Notes: generated from the letters alone by a model not told the origin. Positions 35,206 through 45,800 are shown, numbered from the stretch's first letter. The stretch: DNA of 64,000 nucleotides from Halobaculum sp. MBLA0147 (GCF_041361345.1 NZ_JBGKAD010000006.1:1-64000); one strand, 5' to 3'. A program made the numbers and translations.

Positions 35206-35369
35206 CACTGTGTCGCCACTGGCTCCTCCTGCAGTGCGACGACAGATGTTGTCACCCCCATCACCGAGAACTGGACCAGCGTCGAGGTCCCTGACCAGCC
35301 AAGCACACTCGCCCCGGACACCGTCGGCGAGTGATGCCCCCCAGTTGTCTCGACGGGAGAGAGTGAGTA

Positions 35370-35653
35370 ATGATCGTCGACGACGACGCGTTCCCGGCCG
35401 ACTGGACAGTGCGGTTCTACCCGAGTGACGATCCACGGTGCAGCACCGCATCGAGCACAGCAGAGCAGAGCCCGCCCGGGAGATCCGGACAGACGTTCGC
35501 GTTCGTGACGAGACGCCAGAGAGCCGTGGCTACCGCGTCTGGGTCGTCGACATCCGGCAAGGCGGCTGTGGCGAGTGGGAGACACTCGTCGAGTCGCGCC
35601 GCCTCGACACTGACCTACTCCCCCAGCTCCGAGTCGACAGCGTGATCCAATGA
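35370..35653 (+). pseudogene. Frameshifted small gene of unknown function
   Basis: Protein-like sequence begins in one frame at 35370 (MIVDDDAFPADWTVRFYPSDDP). It continues in another frame from about 35438 (REIRTDVRVRDETPESRGYRVWVVDIRQGGCGEWETLVESRRLDTDLL), each losing plausible composition where the other gains it. A single indel between about 35430 and 35445 would explain this. The family is not recognised. Confidence 0.4.
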
Positions 35654-35830
35654 GCGCCCTGTCTTTAGCGAGGTGTGTGGGCAGTCTGTGCCCGCCGAGG
35701 GGGATATGCCTATGATAGGGTTGCTTTACAACTCTCTGCTCACTCACGCCGTCTCACGCCACTCATAGACGCCTGAAGCGCACCCGTCTCCAACTGGAAC
35801 ATCATATCGATCAGTACCGGCGTCAACTGC
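35654..35830. other. Short non-coding gap
   Basis: No protein-like frame, repeat or structure noticed between the frameshifted gene and the end of the convergent Mrr-like gene. Confidence 0.4.
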
Positions 35831-36397
35831 TCACCATCCGAGCCACTCGCGAAGCCAGCCGATCACTCCTTTTTCAGTTCTCGTCGTCTCACCACGGCCA
35901 GGTTCGTCACCAACAACGTGGATATCATCGAAGTGCTCAACAAACACCTCATACGCCTCCAGTTCATCCAGCATCTCCAACAACGTCTCGCCGTCGACGA
36001 GAGTCACATCCAGCTCTGGAGCAAGCGACGTTGCCTGCTGTGAGAACGTGCCCGTCGTGACAATCACCACGTCATCAACACCGTCTTCCTGGAGTCGAAG
36101 ACTCGCATACTGTTGGACTTCTGGTGATCCCACCGTCGTGTCAGGCCCGTATCGCTTCGCTTGGATGAGTTGCTTTCCATCACCATCCGTCGCGATCACG
36201 TCGATGCCACGATCGCCTGGCTCGCCGACAGTCCGTGTCTTCCACCCGAGTTCTCCCCAGACATCTGCTACGAACTCTTCGAAGTGCGACGGATCCATCG
36301 TCTGGAGTCGGTGGCGGAGGTACTCGCTTGTCGGTGTCGCGTACTCAACTTCTGGGTTATCGGACGACGGAGGAGTCGGATCAGAGCCGGACATCAT
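35831..36397 (-). CDS. Mrr-like restriction endonuclease-fold protein
   Basis: Protein of 188 residues whose core fits the Mrr_cat PD-(D/E)xK fold: an initial helix MDPSHFEEFVADVWGELGWKT, a GDRGIDVIAT segment with the first catalytic aspartate, then QLIQAKRYG giving the QxK motif. A helix-strand pair (DVVIVTTGTFSQQATSLAPELDVTLVDGETLLEML) completes the fold. Mrr-type enzymes cut methylated or invading DNA. The start at 36397 (MMSGSD) is preferred because the upstream part of the longer frame has no family match. It is alone, leftward, and separated from other genes. Confidence 0.82.
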   Translation of the reverse strand: MMSGSDPTPPSSDNPEVEYATPTSEYLRHRLQTMDPSHFEEFVADVWGELGWKTRTVGEPGDRGIDVIATDGDGKQLIQAKRYGPDTTVGSPEVQQYASLRLQEDGVDDVVIVTTGTFSQQATSLAPELDVTLVDGETLLEMLDELEAYEVFVEHFDDIHVVGDEPGRGETTRTEKGVIGWLREWLGW

Positions 36398-37489
36398 CAC
36401 ACTCACCGCACACAGTCTGCAGTCGGCTGGAGATACGCTGTTCGTCTCGGGAGGACGCGACACTCCGATGGCTCAGGGAGGCTCGCATACACCTGTCTGG
36501 ACGCCATGTGCCGTCGAGATGTAGCTCTTTGCACGCGAGGGAGCGACAACCCATCGGAGGACACGAACCTGCGTCTGCTGGACCATCGATCGACTACCTG
36601 CCTATTGCTGACGCGCTCAAACACCCACGGGCGAGTCCACCGCACTGCCTATCCACAGAGCTATTAAGTAGTGAAGCAAGATACACTCGATGCTGGACGA
36701 GGACTCTACACGAGGCCTTCCCCCGGAGTCTTCCCCATCGACCACCAGCCTCCCCTCGTCCAGCCGACCGCGACACCGCTTACGAGTCCCTCCGAGACAC
36801 CGATCCAACCAGCACACTCTCCCAGTGCTAACTACCATAACTAGACTGATATAAACGCCGCGATGGTCCCACCGAGGCCCTCGGCAGACGGATAATCATA
36901 TAGATTCCTACACGTTCTAGACGAAACTCAATTTTATTATTCAGAGTATAGACAGCAAATAAACAAACAGATATATATGTGACTGCTTTTTCTCATCGAG
37001 ATTACCGAGTGGTTTTACGGTGTAGGTGTAAAACGTCAGGTTACCTATGTGTCTGGATGCCTGTACTCTCGAACGCCGGTGTCTGCTCCGGAGATAGAAG
37101 TGTAAGAAATAATATGTATTTGTGGTACTACCCGTCTGAGACCACCGTGAGCCACCCCGGTCAAAAGAACTCACACCCCGGCCACAAGCGTGGGATGCTA
37201 TCCGGGAGTTCTGTCCATTCACTGGGAACGGACGTTGGCCTGACCAAGTGAAACAGTGGTCCTCCACTCAGTCTCAGGGGTTGCACCACGCGAAGGGTTC
37301 AACCACCCCGTCGACAGGAGGTGAACGAGAGTGTCAGTGTCCCCCAATACGGTACAGACTACTGGTCACGATCCTGCTGCCGGGCGGCGAGAGGCTCGAG
37401 AAGTGCAACAGGCCAGATAGAGGAGTTGTAGTCCCAGATAGACTCTCACATATCCAGCGTATGATCACCGACAGTTAGCACTCACCAGT
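36398..37489. other. About 1.1 kb without a supportable gene
   Basis: GC-rich frames up to 36840 are unnatural in composition. From 36880 to 37000 the DNA is AT-rich (ATTTTATTATTCAGAG; ATATATATG near 36970). A frame at 37248-37478 is not protein-like. Remnants of lost genes are likely; nothing functional was recognised before the candidate RNA. Confidence 0.4.
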
Positions 37490-37710
37490 CCGTCGGCAAC
37501 CGGGTGCAAAGCTCGGGGAAGGACCACACCAGTACCGCGTGGGCACACGATGGTCTGGGACGTGGAATGCACCCGGTATCCACGCTAGGTGACTGCATCA
37601 CTTGAGCGCTTGGCAATCAGGCCTCGATCTCATCCGCATGACACTGGGCTCAGAGACGTGAACGCCCGCCCATCGAATCACGGCAACTCCTCACCTCCCG
37701 CGTGAATGCG
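37490..37710 (+). ncRNA. Candidate structured RNA, copy B
   Basis: Second copy of the element at 9.2-9.4 kb. The perfect 9-bp stem CCGGGTGCA (37500-37508) with TGCACCCGG (37568-37576) is conserved, as are GTGGAA just before the 3' arm and GCATCACTTGAGCGCTT (37595-37611) in the following loop. The loop of the first stem is diverged. Downstream, CCGCAT (37641-37646) pairs with ATGCGG (37704-37709) around an inner TGGGC/GCCCA stem, mirroring the two-tier hairpin of copy A with different bases. Pairing is kept while sequence changes, as expected of a functional RNA or a folded DNA element. It overlaps no convincing gene and lies next to a winged-helix gene. Confidence 0.5.
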
Positions 37711-37731
37711 GCTTGCCCACTGGAACAGATG

Positions 37732-37974
37732 TTACTCCTCTCGCGGATCTTCCACAAACTCATACAACCCTTTGACTGGCTTCCGTACCCATCCAGCAGT
37801 CACCAAGTCTCGCAACGCTCTGTTCGCGTACTGGCGCCTGATGTCTAACTCCTCAGCAACATACATCGGATTCACACGCCCCCACGGCTGACCACTATCA
37901 CGACCCTGTTTTAACAGCTCAAGCACACGTTCTTCGCGCTCACTTGGCGTATATCCGTCATTCACCATACCCAC
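37732..37974 (-). CDS. Small winged-helix regulator
   Basis: Protein of 80 residues: SEREERVLELLKQGRDSGQPWGRVNPMYVAEELDIRRQYANRALRDLVTAGWVRKPVKGLYEFVEDP. It is a complete winged helix with recognition helix RQYANRALRDLVTAGWV and wing, and it belongs to the small MarR-like regulators frequent on haloarchaeal plasmids. Translation could begin at either of two nearby ATGs (37974 or 37968). A perfect palindrome with an extra half-site lies 11-72 bp upstream, strongly suggesting autoregulation and control of the divergent HNH-gene operon. Confidence 0.75.
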   Translation of the reverse strand: MGMVNDGYTPSEREERVLELLKQGRDSGQPWGRVNPMYVAEELDIRRQYANRALRDLVTAGWVRKPVKGLYEFVEDPREE

Positions 37975-37984
37975 CGATTAACGA

Positions 37985-38046
37985 CTCAACAGAAAGCTAT
38001 TGCGGACACTATGTCACACGCAGTTCTGTTGAGTATCTCAACAGAA
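37985..38046. promoter_or_regulatory. Operator: 23-bp palindrome plus an additional half-site
   Basis: TTCTGTTGAG (38024-38033), a TAT centre, and CTCAACAGAA (38037-38046) make a perfect 23-bp palindrome. A third exact CTCAACAGAA lies at 37985-37994. The site sits between the leftward winged-helix gene and a rightward TATA-like GTTTTATCCC (38070-38079), so binding would affect both directions. Confidence 0.7.
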
Positions 38047-38179
38047 GTCTTCCCGCTACTCTCGTCGTAACAGTTTTATCCCTATGCGTATTTGCTGTGA
38101 ATGAGCGCGGGAGTCGGCCGCTTGCAGAAAGTGGCCGCGGGTGCTGGAACACCCACGACCGTGCTCGCACGGAGCGAGC

Positions 38180-38569
38180 ATGAGAGACGACAACACTGGG
38201 TCTCAAAAGCCCACCGATCAGTCAGACGAATCGACAGACAGAGCGACAGCGACCATCGACTCCGGCATCGGGTACTCGCTTGAGCGTGGCGGCTCCTCGA
38301 TACAGCAACTCCAAGGGGCGAGTGACAACCCCATCCGCGTCAGCCGACGGCCAGACGGATCAAAAGCGCTCGTCACCATCGGCGGTACCGACGACATCGT
38401 CCGCACTACCCGCGACACCGACCCAGATGGAACGCCCATCGCACTGAAACTCGCCGTCGGCTACGACGCCGACGTGGCCGCCGTCACCCTCTCGCCATCG
38501 ATGGTGGAAGATCTGATCGAGCAACTTGAGGCGCACCGTGACGCCTTCAAGGAGGCCGGGCGCCTATGA
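38180..38569 (+). CDS. Acidic orphan protein coupled to the HNH gene
   Basis: Protein of 129 residues with a polar N-terminus (~1-30) and a compact domain (GYSLERGGSSIQQLQGASDNPIRVSRRPDGSKALVTIGGTDDIVRTTRDTD..IALKLAVGYDADVAAVTLSPSMVEDLIEQLEAHRDAFKEAG). The pattern, a beta-rich half ending in one helix, recalls small haloarchaeal plasmid proteins of unknown role. The TATA-like element at 38070-38079 predicts a leaderless start near 38101, where another short frame begins; I prefer 38180 because the composition becomes haloarchaeal there. The stop overlaps the HNH gene by ATGA. Confidence 0.6.
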   Translation: MRDDNTGSQKPTDQSDESTDRATATIDSGIGYSLERGGSSIQQLQGASDNPIRVSRRPDGSKALVTIGGTDDIVRTTRDTDPDGTPIALKLAVGYDADVAAVTLSPSMVEDLIEQLEAHRDAFKEAGRL

Positions 38570-39657
38570 GCGACGCCGCCGACACCGACAGCGACCCCGT
38601 CGACCAGTCCGAAGCCACCGACCAGATCGAAACCGAACAATCCCAACTCCCCGACGACAGACGCAACAGTGCACTCACCCGCGACAACTACCGCTGTCGG
38701 GCGTGCAACCAGCAGGACCGACAGCGTGGTGGCGCCGTCACCCTCCAAGTCCATCACCGCGAAGACGACCCCGACCACTGCCAGTACCACGACCTCCAGA
38801 ACCTCACTACCCTCTGTCCACGGTGTCACCGCTGGCTCCACCGCCAGCCCGACTCCACGGACCTCCCCGATCCCATTCAGGGTCGGCTTGACGGGGCAGA
38901 CCTCGAACCCACGTGGATCGCCATCCTCCAGTTCCTCGCCGACCACGGCTCCGCCACGACCAGCACCATCACCGAACACACCGAACTCAGCACCGACAAC
39001 GGCACACGGAACGCCCTGTACGGGCTCATGGCCGCCGATCAAGAGAAGCCGGGTGTCACCGGCCGACTCGTCGCAAAAGATCGCTTCACCAACGAGTACG
39101 GCCTTCCCTGGCAGATCCCCGACGATCACGACGCACGTGGTGTCATCCCCGTCTCAGAGGCCGAACGTCGCGGCCGACTCCTCGACGAGTTCGTTCGTCG
39201 TGTTGATGAGCATCTCCCCGACTCCGTCTCAGATCGTGAAGAGATCCTCGCCGCGATCGTCAACCGCCACGCCAAACACGTCGACTCACTCCGCCGGCGT
39301 GGCGAAGCGTTCCAGTTCCCATTCGAAGAGTGGGCAGACACCGAGGGCCGGTCCCCGTCGACGCGTCGGCAGCGTACTGTCGAAGCTGTCGCGACCCTCG
39401 CCGACGTCACAGACGTCTCGGCAGAGGTCCTCGTCGGGGTCATCACCGAAGTACTCGCAGCAGAGAGTGAAGATGACCTCGTCGACGCACTCCAGTCATG
39501 GGTCGAAGCCGATCAGCCTGGGCAAACCTCGCTTGATGACCCTCCGTTCGGTGATCCCCCGAGTGAGGAACCCGACAGCCCACAGCGACCAACAGGATTC
39601 GATCACCACGCCGAGTCACCGGACGGACCACCGGAGGAACAACCACACGACGAGTAG
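38566..39657 (+). CDS. HNH endonuclease with a C-terminal helical domain
   Basis: Protein of 363 residues. The HNH module at about 40-92 has C44/C47 (YRCRACN), the central LQVHHRE (H63, H64) and CPRCHRWLH (C84, C87, H88), a treble-clef zinc fold that cuts DNA. A winged-helix-like part (ILQFLADHGSATTSTITEHTELS) follows, and then a long helical domain (~200-310) ending in an acidic proline-rich tail. HNH proteins of this layout are often found on haloarchaeal mobile elements. It is expressed with the preceding orphan gene and probably controlled by the palindromic operator upstream. Confidence 0.85.
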   Translation: MSDAADTDSDPVDQSEATDQIETEQSQLPDDRRNSALTRDNYRCRACNQQDRQRGGAVTLQVHHREDDPDHCQYHDLQNLTTLCPRCHRWLHRQPDSTDLPDPIQGRLDGADLEPTWIAILQFLADHGSATTSTITEHTELSTDNGTRNALYGLMAADQEKPGVTGRLVAKDRFTNEYGLPWQIPDDHDARGVIPVSEAERRGRLLDEFVRRVDEHLPDSVSDREEILAAIVNRHAKHVDSLRRRGEAFQFPFEEWADTEGRSPSTRRQRTVEAVATLADVTDVSAEVLVGVITEVLAAESEDDLVDALQSWVEADQPGQTSLDDPPFGDPPSEEPDSPQRPTGFDHHAESPDGPPEEQPHDE

Positions 39658-39807
39658 CTCTCACTCGCGCCGAGATGCACTGCTGTGATCGCATCGCACG
39701 AATCAACATCCCTCTCTTTCACAAATGACCGCGCAGACACGAGACGGACAGATGGATCGACCCCGACAGGCAGGCGTGTACAACTCGACCTGGCGAGGTG
39801 ACCAGTC

Positions 39808-40416
39808 GTGAGTGAGTTCGACCGAGCAGAGGCGCTCCGCCGGATGCCGGCGGCCGCGTTGATCGAGAACAGTGACCTCCGGATGGATGTCCTCGACACC
39901 ATCGGCGAAGTACCGGAGTACTTCTGGGAGGCGCCGGCGACCTCGTCGGCAGAGTACCACAACCAGTTCGCTCGCGGTGAACACGGGCTGTGGATCCACG
40001 TGTTGATGGCCGCGACGGCGCTCGAGGGAGTGGTTGACTCCTACGTCGAACAAGCGCAGCTCACGGAGTCAGAGGTCGACTTCGCGCGGGCGGCGGTGCT
40101 ACTCCACGACGGCTGGAAGTACGGTGACTCCTGGCAGTCCGGTGACGGTGCCGCGTCCGATCACGACCTGCGGGCTGCAGACGAGTTGCGCGAGCGTGGC
40201 TTCCCAGAGCCCGTTGTCGACGCTGTCGCATCGCACATGGGGCCGTGGTATGACGGGCCCGACCCGTCGACGCCGCTTGAGCAGGTCGTCCATCAGGCCG
40301 ATATGATGGGCTCGCGACGCCACGTCACACCCGCTGTCTACCGCGCGCCGGAGGAACTCGTTGAGGTACATCCCGAGCTCCCACGGTGTGACTGGGACGA
40401 CTCAGAACCCACATAG
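39808..40416 (+). CDS. HD-domain phosphohydrolase-like protein
   Basis: Protein of 202 residues with the metal-binding HD set: an N-terminal histidine (EHGLWIHVLMAA, ~64), H100-D101 (AVLLHDGWKYG), a later SHMGPWYDG histidine and QADMMGS aspartate. HD proteins hydrolyse phosphomonoesters or nucleotides, and some act as nucleases. GTG start near 39808. It stands alone between the HNH gene and the large leftward operon; a shared role is not shown. Confidence 0.8.
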   Translation: MSEFDRAEALRRMPAAALIENSDLRMDVLDTIGEVPEYFWEAPATSSAEYHNQFARGEHGLWIHVLMAATALEGVVDSYVEQAQLTESEVDFARAAVLLHDGWKYGDSWQSGDGAASDHDLRAADELRERGFPEPVVDAVASHMGPWYDGPDPSTPLEQVVHQADMMGSRRHVTPAVYRAPEELVEVHPELPRCDWDDSEPT

Positions 40417-40799
40417 GGTCGGTGCCTCGTCAAAAAGAACTCGTCTAGGGCTCCGTCGGACTCATGACCGGCTGCTGGTAGCGCGTGGATTACAGTTTCT
40501 GCTGAGCGACATCCGCGAACTCGTCTTCCGACGCGCCGGTGATTTTCTACCTATTATAGCCTAAATACACCCTCTGTATCTGTCGCGCCGGAGGTACATT
40601 AGCTGAGAGATTAACAGATAAGATTTTATTTATTTTACCTACGGCGGTCGGTGGTGTCGATAACTCTCACCCGAGGCACTAGGCCCGACAATGACTGGTT
40701 CCAAGCCGATGACCCGCCGTTGGAGGCGACCTGTGACGAGTGTGACGTGTGCCGCACTTGTCTGGCCCTCACAGGGTCAGAACTGAACACGCGAGCGAC
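40417..40799. other. Intergenic, convergent gene ends
   Basis: No gene. An AT-rich stretch (AACAGATAAGATTTTATTTATTTTACC, parts of 40610-40640) with T-runs on both strands lies between the convergent HD gene and PLD gene. Such T-rich tracts can terminate archaeal transcription from either side. Confidence 0.4.
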
Positions 40800-42869
40800 T
40801 CAACTGTAGTAGCTCGGGTACAGACTTCGGTCGGGCACCTCCTGAAGCCGGTCGAGAGCCACCTCGTCAGCAGCACTCAGTTCCCACACTACGTCGAAGA
40901 AGTCAATTGCAGCTGCGACGAACCGCGACTGTTCCGTGTACGCACCACATTCGGGGTTCCAATGGTAGCTGTTCTCCATGAAGTTGGCTGACCCGAGGAG
41001 CGCTGCGCCTTCCTCGCTGCCGCCAACGGTCTGGAGTTTCGCGTGGACGCCGAACTCTGAACGGTCGTCGTCGCCGTCCTCGAAGTCGACGCGACCGTAC
41101 TCCTTGTATCGGGAGTAGGTCCTGACAGTCACCTGGTTTCGGTTCTCGTCCAGTTCACCCAGGAGGTTGTCCCGGAGTCTCTCCCACTGCCAACGCTGTC
41201 GGGTGTGGCGCGTCAGGAGCCGGATTTCGAATCCCGAACGCAGGAGCGACCGGAACCCGGATGCGAACTCCGCAAACGTGTCATCGTCGTACGGTGTCAT
41301 GATCCGGAGCACCCGATGGTCAAGGTCACGCCGGAGTCCGCGGTTGACGATCCGGTCGGTAAGTTCCGTGAACCGGGCGGCGTCGGCCGGCTGCCGGCGG
41401 CGGTGCCAGTCGTCGAGGGTAGCCCGCTCTCGAACGAGCGGGGGGTGATCGTCCGTGTATGCAGCCATCGTCTCGCTTCCGAGCTCGCTGGGGTCTGGAA
41501 GTGTGAACGCGAACGTCGTCGGCTCAACGGCGCCATCTGGAAGTTCGTCGAACACCGCCGCCGCGATTCGGTCGCGGACCGAGAGCGGGACTGTGGGGGT
41601 TGCAGCCGTGAGTTCAGTCTGATGCCGGTCAGCAGCGGCGAGTTCGTCGATCAGACACTCATGGACGGCTGCTGCCGTGGATTCGTCGGGGCCGGCTGGC
41701 GTGACGTCGAGACTGTCAAACCGGACGACGCCGTCGGTATCGGTCGTCACGCTCGCCACCTCGGAGCCTGACAACACTCGAAACAGATCGTACGTCGAGA
41801 CGCCGACGAACCCCCGGGCGAGTGCTGGTGGCACACCGTCGGCGACGCTCGAGATCCCGCGCAGGAGATTTGCCGTCGCGGTCGCGCGGTCACACCTCGG
41901 CCTCGTACTCGTTGTATCCCCGTCCGTGTCGCCGCTCGGGTCGTCACCCGTCTGCCTGCCAGGGTCCCGCGGGGCCGGCGCGTCTGGGTCAAGTCCGACA
42001 GCTTTAAACTGGTCCCGGAGATGACTGACCAGATCGTCGACAGAATCGCCGGTCGGCTCAACACCGTCGGTCGCCAGCGAGTCCATCAACAACCGACGTT
42101 GGTTCGCTGCTGTGTCGCTCGCGGCGGTGAGAGGTTCGGCGACACGTTCGGTCCCGGTGGTTTGCGGTGACGCCGCAGCGAGTGTCTTCAGGTTAGCCGT
42201 CGAGCCGACGTCCACCGGTGACACGTCCGTGTCGACGGCGTCTGCCTCGGCGACGACCCGCGCTACGGCTGTTGTCGACAGCATCGTCGTTGCGTCGACG
42301 AGCGCGCCGAGTCGTGTTGCCGGCGGACAGTTATTTGCCGCGTCCTCCATAGCTGCCAACGCCCGTTCGACGGCTGTTTCGTCGGGGACAGCACCGTCGG
42401 GCGTGATGCGAGCGTATCCGAGCGATCCGAGTAACGGAACGACCGCTTCAGCGTCGTCGTCACGGACGAGACTCTGGAGGTCACTCTGTGTGAGAGGGTC
42501 ACCGTCGGCTGCTTGGAATGCGCGGAGAAACGGCCTGAGTTCGGCCAGCCGAATCGGCGCAACCGCCTGGAGTCGCTCTCGCGGACGCTCGGTGCCGAGA
42601 AGCACCACACCGAGATCAGTCAGCCTGCCATCACGGACGAGTCCGGTTGCCGATGCCACCGCCCGTACGCCCCTGTCGGCGACCTCCGGGCCCCGGTCAA
42701 CGTTCCGCCTGAGAGTCTCTGCCTGGCAACTCGGTCGGATCGCCGTCTGGATATTGTCGTCCCCGGCGACGCCACACAGTCCCAGAACCAAGCTTCCTGG
42801 TGTCACTCCCCAGAGAGCCTCTGGACGACGTGTGTGGAGTTCAGATGGGACCGCACTGAGATCGGTCAT
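40800..42869 (-). CDS. Phospholipase-D-family nuclease, DrmC/DpdK-like last gene of the large operon
   Basis: Protein of 689 residues. The last ~170 residues form a single PLD domain: HRVLRIMTPYDDDTFAEFASGFRSLL, then FGVHAKLQTVGGSEEGAALLGSANF, the HxK...GSxN signature. Single-HKD nucleases act as dimers on DNA. The first ~480 residues are an alanine/aspartate-rich region with helical repeats and a disordered linker (~310-330). The ATG overlaps the stop of the second giant helicase by one base (TGATG), so it is translationally coupled. PLD proteins with DUF1998 helicases are the DrmA/B/C core of DISARM and also occur in Dpd restriction clusters (DpdK). A nuclease effector or processing role is expected. 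Confidence 0.85.
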   Translation of the reverse strand: MTDLSAVPSELHTRRPEALWGVTPGSLVLGLCGVAGDDNIQTAIRPSCQAETLRRNVDRGPEVADRGVRAVASATGLVRDGRLTDLGVVLLGTERPRERLQAVAPIRLAELRPFLRAFQAADGDPLTQSDLQSLVRDDDAEAVVPLLGSLGYARITPDGAVPDETAVERALAAMEDAANNCPPATRLGALVDATTMLSTTAVARVVAEADAVDTDVSPVDVGSTANLKTLAAASPQTTGTERVAEPLTAASDTAANQRRLLMDSLATDGVEPTGDSVDDLVSHLRDQFKAVGLDPDAPAPRDPGRQTGDDPSGDTDGDTTSTRPRCDRATATANLLRGISSVADGVPPALARGFVGVSTYDLFRVLSGSEVASVTTDTDGVVRFDSLDVTPAGPDESTAAAVHECLIDELAAADRHQTELTAATPTVPLSVRDRIAAAVFDELPDGAVEPTTFAFTLPDPSELGSETMAAYTDDHPPLVRERATLDDWHRRRQPADAARFTELTDRIVNRGLRRDLDHRVLRIMTPYDDDTFAEFASGFRSLLRSGFEIRLLTRHTRQRWQWERLRDNLLGELDENRNQVTVRTYSRYKEYGRVDFEDGDDDRSEFGVHAKLQTVGGSEEGAALLGSANFMENSYHWNPECGAYTEQSRFVAAAIDFFDVVWELSAADEVALDRLQEVPDRSLYPSYYS

Positions 42870-45800
42870 CAGTCTCGCCCCTCCGAGGCGTCCGTGGGAT
42901 TGTCTGCCTCGCCTCCGACCACCGGGTCGCGGGTCGAGACGGGGGAGATTGTGAGTCCGTCGGCGAGCAGTTCTCGGACAGTTGCCACATCGAACGACGA
43001 CGGGTCGTTACGGGTGGTACACTGGTACTGGTACAGACAGAACGGACACCCACTCTCACAGTCACACTCGAAGTTGTCTCCCATCAGTTCGACTGCACGA
43101 TTGAATTTCGGGTACTCGTCGCCGTCACCGCGGGTAAGCAGTGTCGTGATGCCGGCACCGCCAGCTTCAGCATCGTAGACGAACGTCCCCGTTTCCTGGA
43201 TCGACTCGGGTATCTGCCTGACATCGACACCGCCGACGTACTGGAGTCCGACTCGAATCCCGTGGGCAACCGTGTGCTCGACGGCCTCGTCGTCGAACCG
43301 AACTCTGACGCCTTTCGTGTCGAACGAAGCGGCGAGCCTGACTGCGTGCGTATCCGTCGTGTCGTGTTCTGGCCGTCGGACGCAGTACGCGCCGTCGTCG
43401 TCGCGGGCGACGACGCCGTGACAGTCCTCGACACCGCACATCTCCATCGCGTTCGGCAGCGGGTCGCGGCCACCCCCGGCGTACGTCGCCCGGAACGTCT
43501 CGGTCGTCGACAGGATCGTCACGTCACCGAAGTCGAACTGCCCGACTGTCTCTCCGTCGTCGTCGACGATGTCGAACGACGCCGTCGGTTCGAAGCGCGT
43601 CACGTCGCTGTCGACCGGCGCGTACGTGCTCTGGAGTCCCGCCGCGTCACCGTCGTGGATCCGTGCCGGCTTCAATTTCTCCCCGTTTGGGAGCGTCCCG
43701 AGCGTCATGTCGGCTTTGTGCGCTGTCACACGCTGTGGGACGATCGTCGTTAGTCGCCGGAGACGGCCGCCGCACGCCTCACAAGCGGCGGCGTCTAGTT
43801 CGTTCACCTCGCCACAGTCGAGACAGATCTGATCGTCACGGATGTCATCTTTGGCGTCGGCGGTCGCAACACGATCTGGGACGACCTCCGTGACGACGAA
43901 CGACCCCTCACCGGGTTCGATGTACACCGAACCCGGGTGGAGCTCAGACAGCGCGATCTGTCGATCCCTCGTCTGAAGATTCCGGACAGACTCGAACCCC
44001 TCACCGACGAGGTCGTACGTGACCGTGTCGGAGACGGACCGGAGACTGAACGGAGTCGTGCTGTGACGCTCAAGGAACGACTGATAGTCCATCTGTTCCA
44101 ACTGATCGAGATACCCTTGGAGGTGGCTCGATCGTGCTCGAAGGCGATCCTGACGCTCTGCAGCCGTCGCCTCGTCGTCGCCATCGTCGTCGTCACCGTC
44201 TCGTCTCCGGCGACGGCGCCGTCCATCTCCTGAAAGCCGCAGAGAGCGAAGTTCCTCGTCGATCTGGTCTAGTTCGTCGAGAAGGTCGTCCTCGAAGTCG
44301 ATGTACCGCTCGACGAGTTGGGTTTCGAACGCCTCAAACGCGGCTTCGACCACGTTCTCGTGGTCGTCGGTGACGGGAACAGCCGTCCCGTCACAGTCAC
44401 CACGCCGACAGTCACCGCGATACTCGTCTGCGTGTTTCCGCCCGCACCGGTCGCACCGACTGAACCCGACAATGTCGCGGAGCCAGTCTCGTGCCTCGTC
44501 GCGATTCGCGTCGACGACTTCCCGGAGCACCTCTAACGGTGCGTCGTCGCCCACTCCCTGAACTGCGTCGTTACTCGCCTGAAGTAGTTGGCTCAGCCGA
44601 AGGATCTCGGAGGGACGTGGATCCGACCGAGATACGACAGCGTCCTCACAGACGACTCGGTCGACGACGCCGCTGCGTTCCCGACGCCAAGGCACCCAAC
44701 GTGTCGCCGCGAGGAAGTCGAGGAGCGCCCACGTAAGCGAGACGCGCAGTACCTCTCCGTTCGCTTCGTTCAACGGTACCGGCTGTGGGTCCGCGCTGAC
44801 GAGTTCTGTCGGCCGCTCGTAGTAGTAGTAGTCGATCGGGTTGCGTTGGCTGACACTGTGGACGAGCGACGACCCGGACTCGCGCCCAGCACGGCCGACC
44901 CGTTGGAGATAGGAGTTGGCATTCGGGGGTGTTCCGTACAGCAACAGTGCATCCAGGTCGCCGATGTCCATCCCGACCTCCATCGCCGGGCCAGACGACA
45001 AGAAGTGTGGCTGCCGACCTTCACGGAACTGGTACTCGATGCTGCGACGCTCTGCCGCCTCTGTCTGACCGTAGTACGCCTCCGCTAGTAGGAGCGTCGG
45101 CTCCGAGAAGGCGACGCGAAACGCCGTCAGATCCGTGTGCGGATGGTCAAACGCGGCGCGGTCGAAGGGAGACGCGGTGAACGAGACTGTCTCGGTGTCG
45201 AGCCCGTCGTCGAGTTGCCGCTCGAACGTCGACTCGAACGTCTCGGTTGCGGGATCGAACCGTGTCGGCGTCGCCTCGTCGACGATCGTCACCTCGACGG
45301 CTGTTGGGTCGAGTTCGACGACGTATCCGTCGTCGCTGTCGACCCGACACAGTGGTCCGTCCTCGATCAGTTCCTCGACGATCCGTGACGCGCCGTCGAC
45401 GTCGACTTCGTCTGTGACCGTGCCGAGCGACCGCGTTGCCTGTGACTCGAACGCCCGTAGCACCGCCCGTTCGTCCGCTGTCGATGGCTCGGCGTTCTGC
45501 GACAGTCGTACGTCTAGAAGACCGTCGTCGACAGCATTCACCCGAGAACGCCACCGCTCGCCGAATTTTCCGTGGAGCACCCGTGCCGACACCTCGTCTT
45601 CGAGGTACGACTCCACGGATTGGCGGAACTGGGTGAACTCACTTAGCAGTTCGTCGGTCGCTGTCTCACGTTCGAGCAGCGTCGCTTCGACTGACCGAGC
45701 ACGGGCTGTCACCGCCGACTGTAGTTCAGCCAGCGTCCGCCACCCTTCACCATCGAGTTCGGCCACGACGAGTTGTGTGACGAACAACTCCTCCTCCGGC

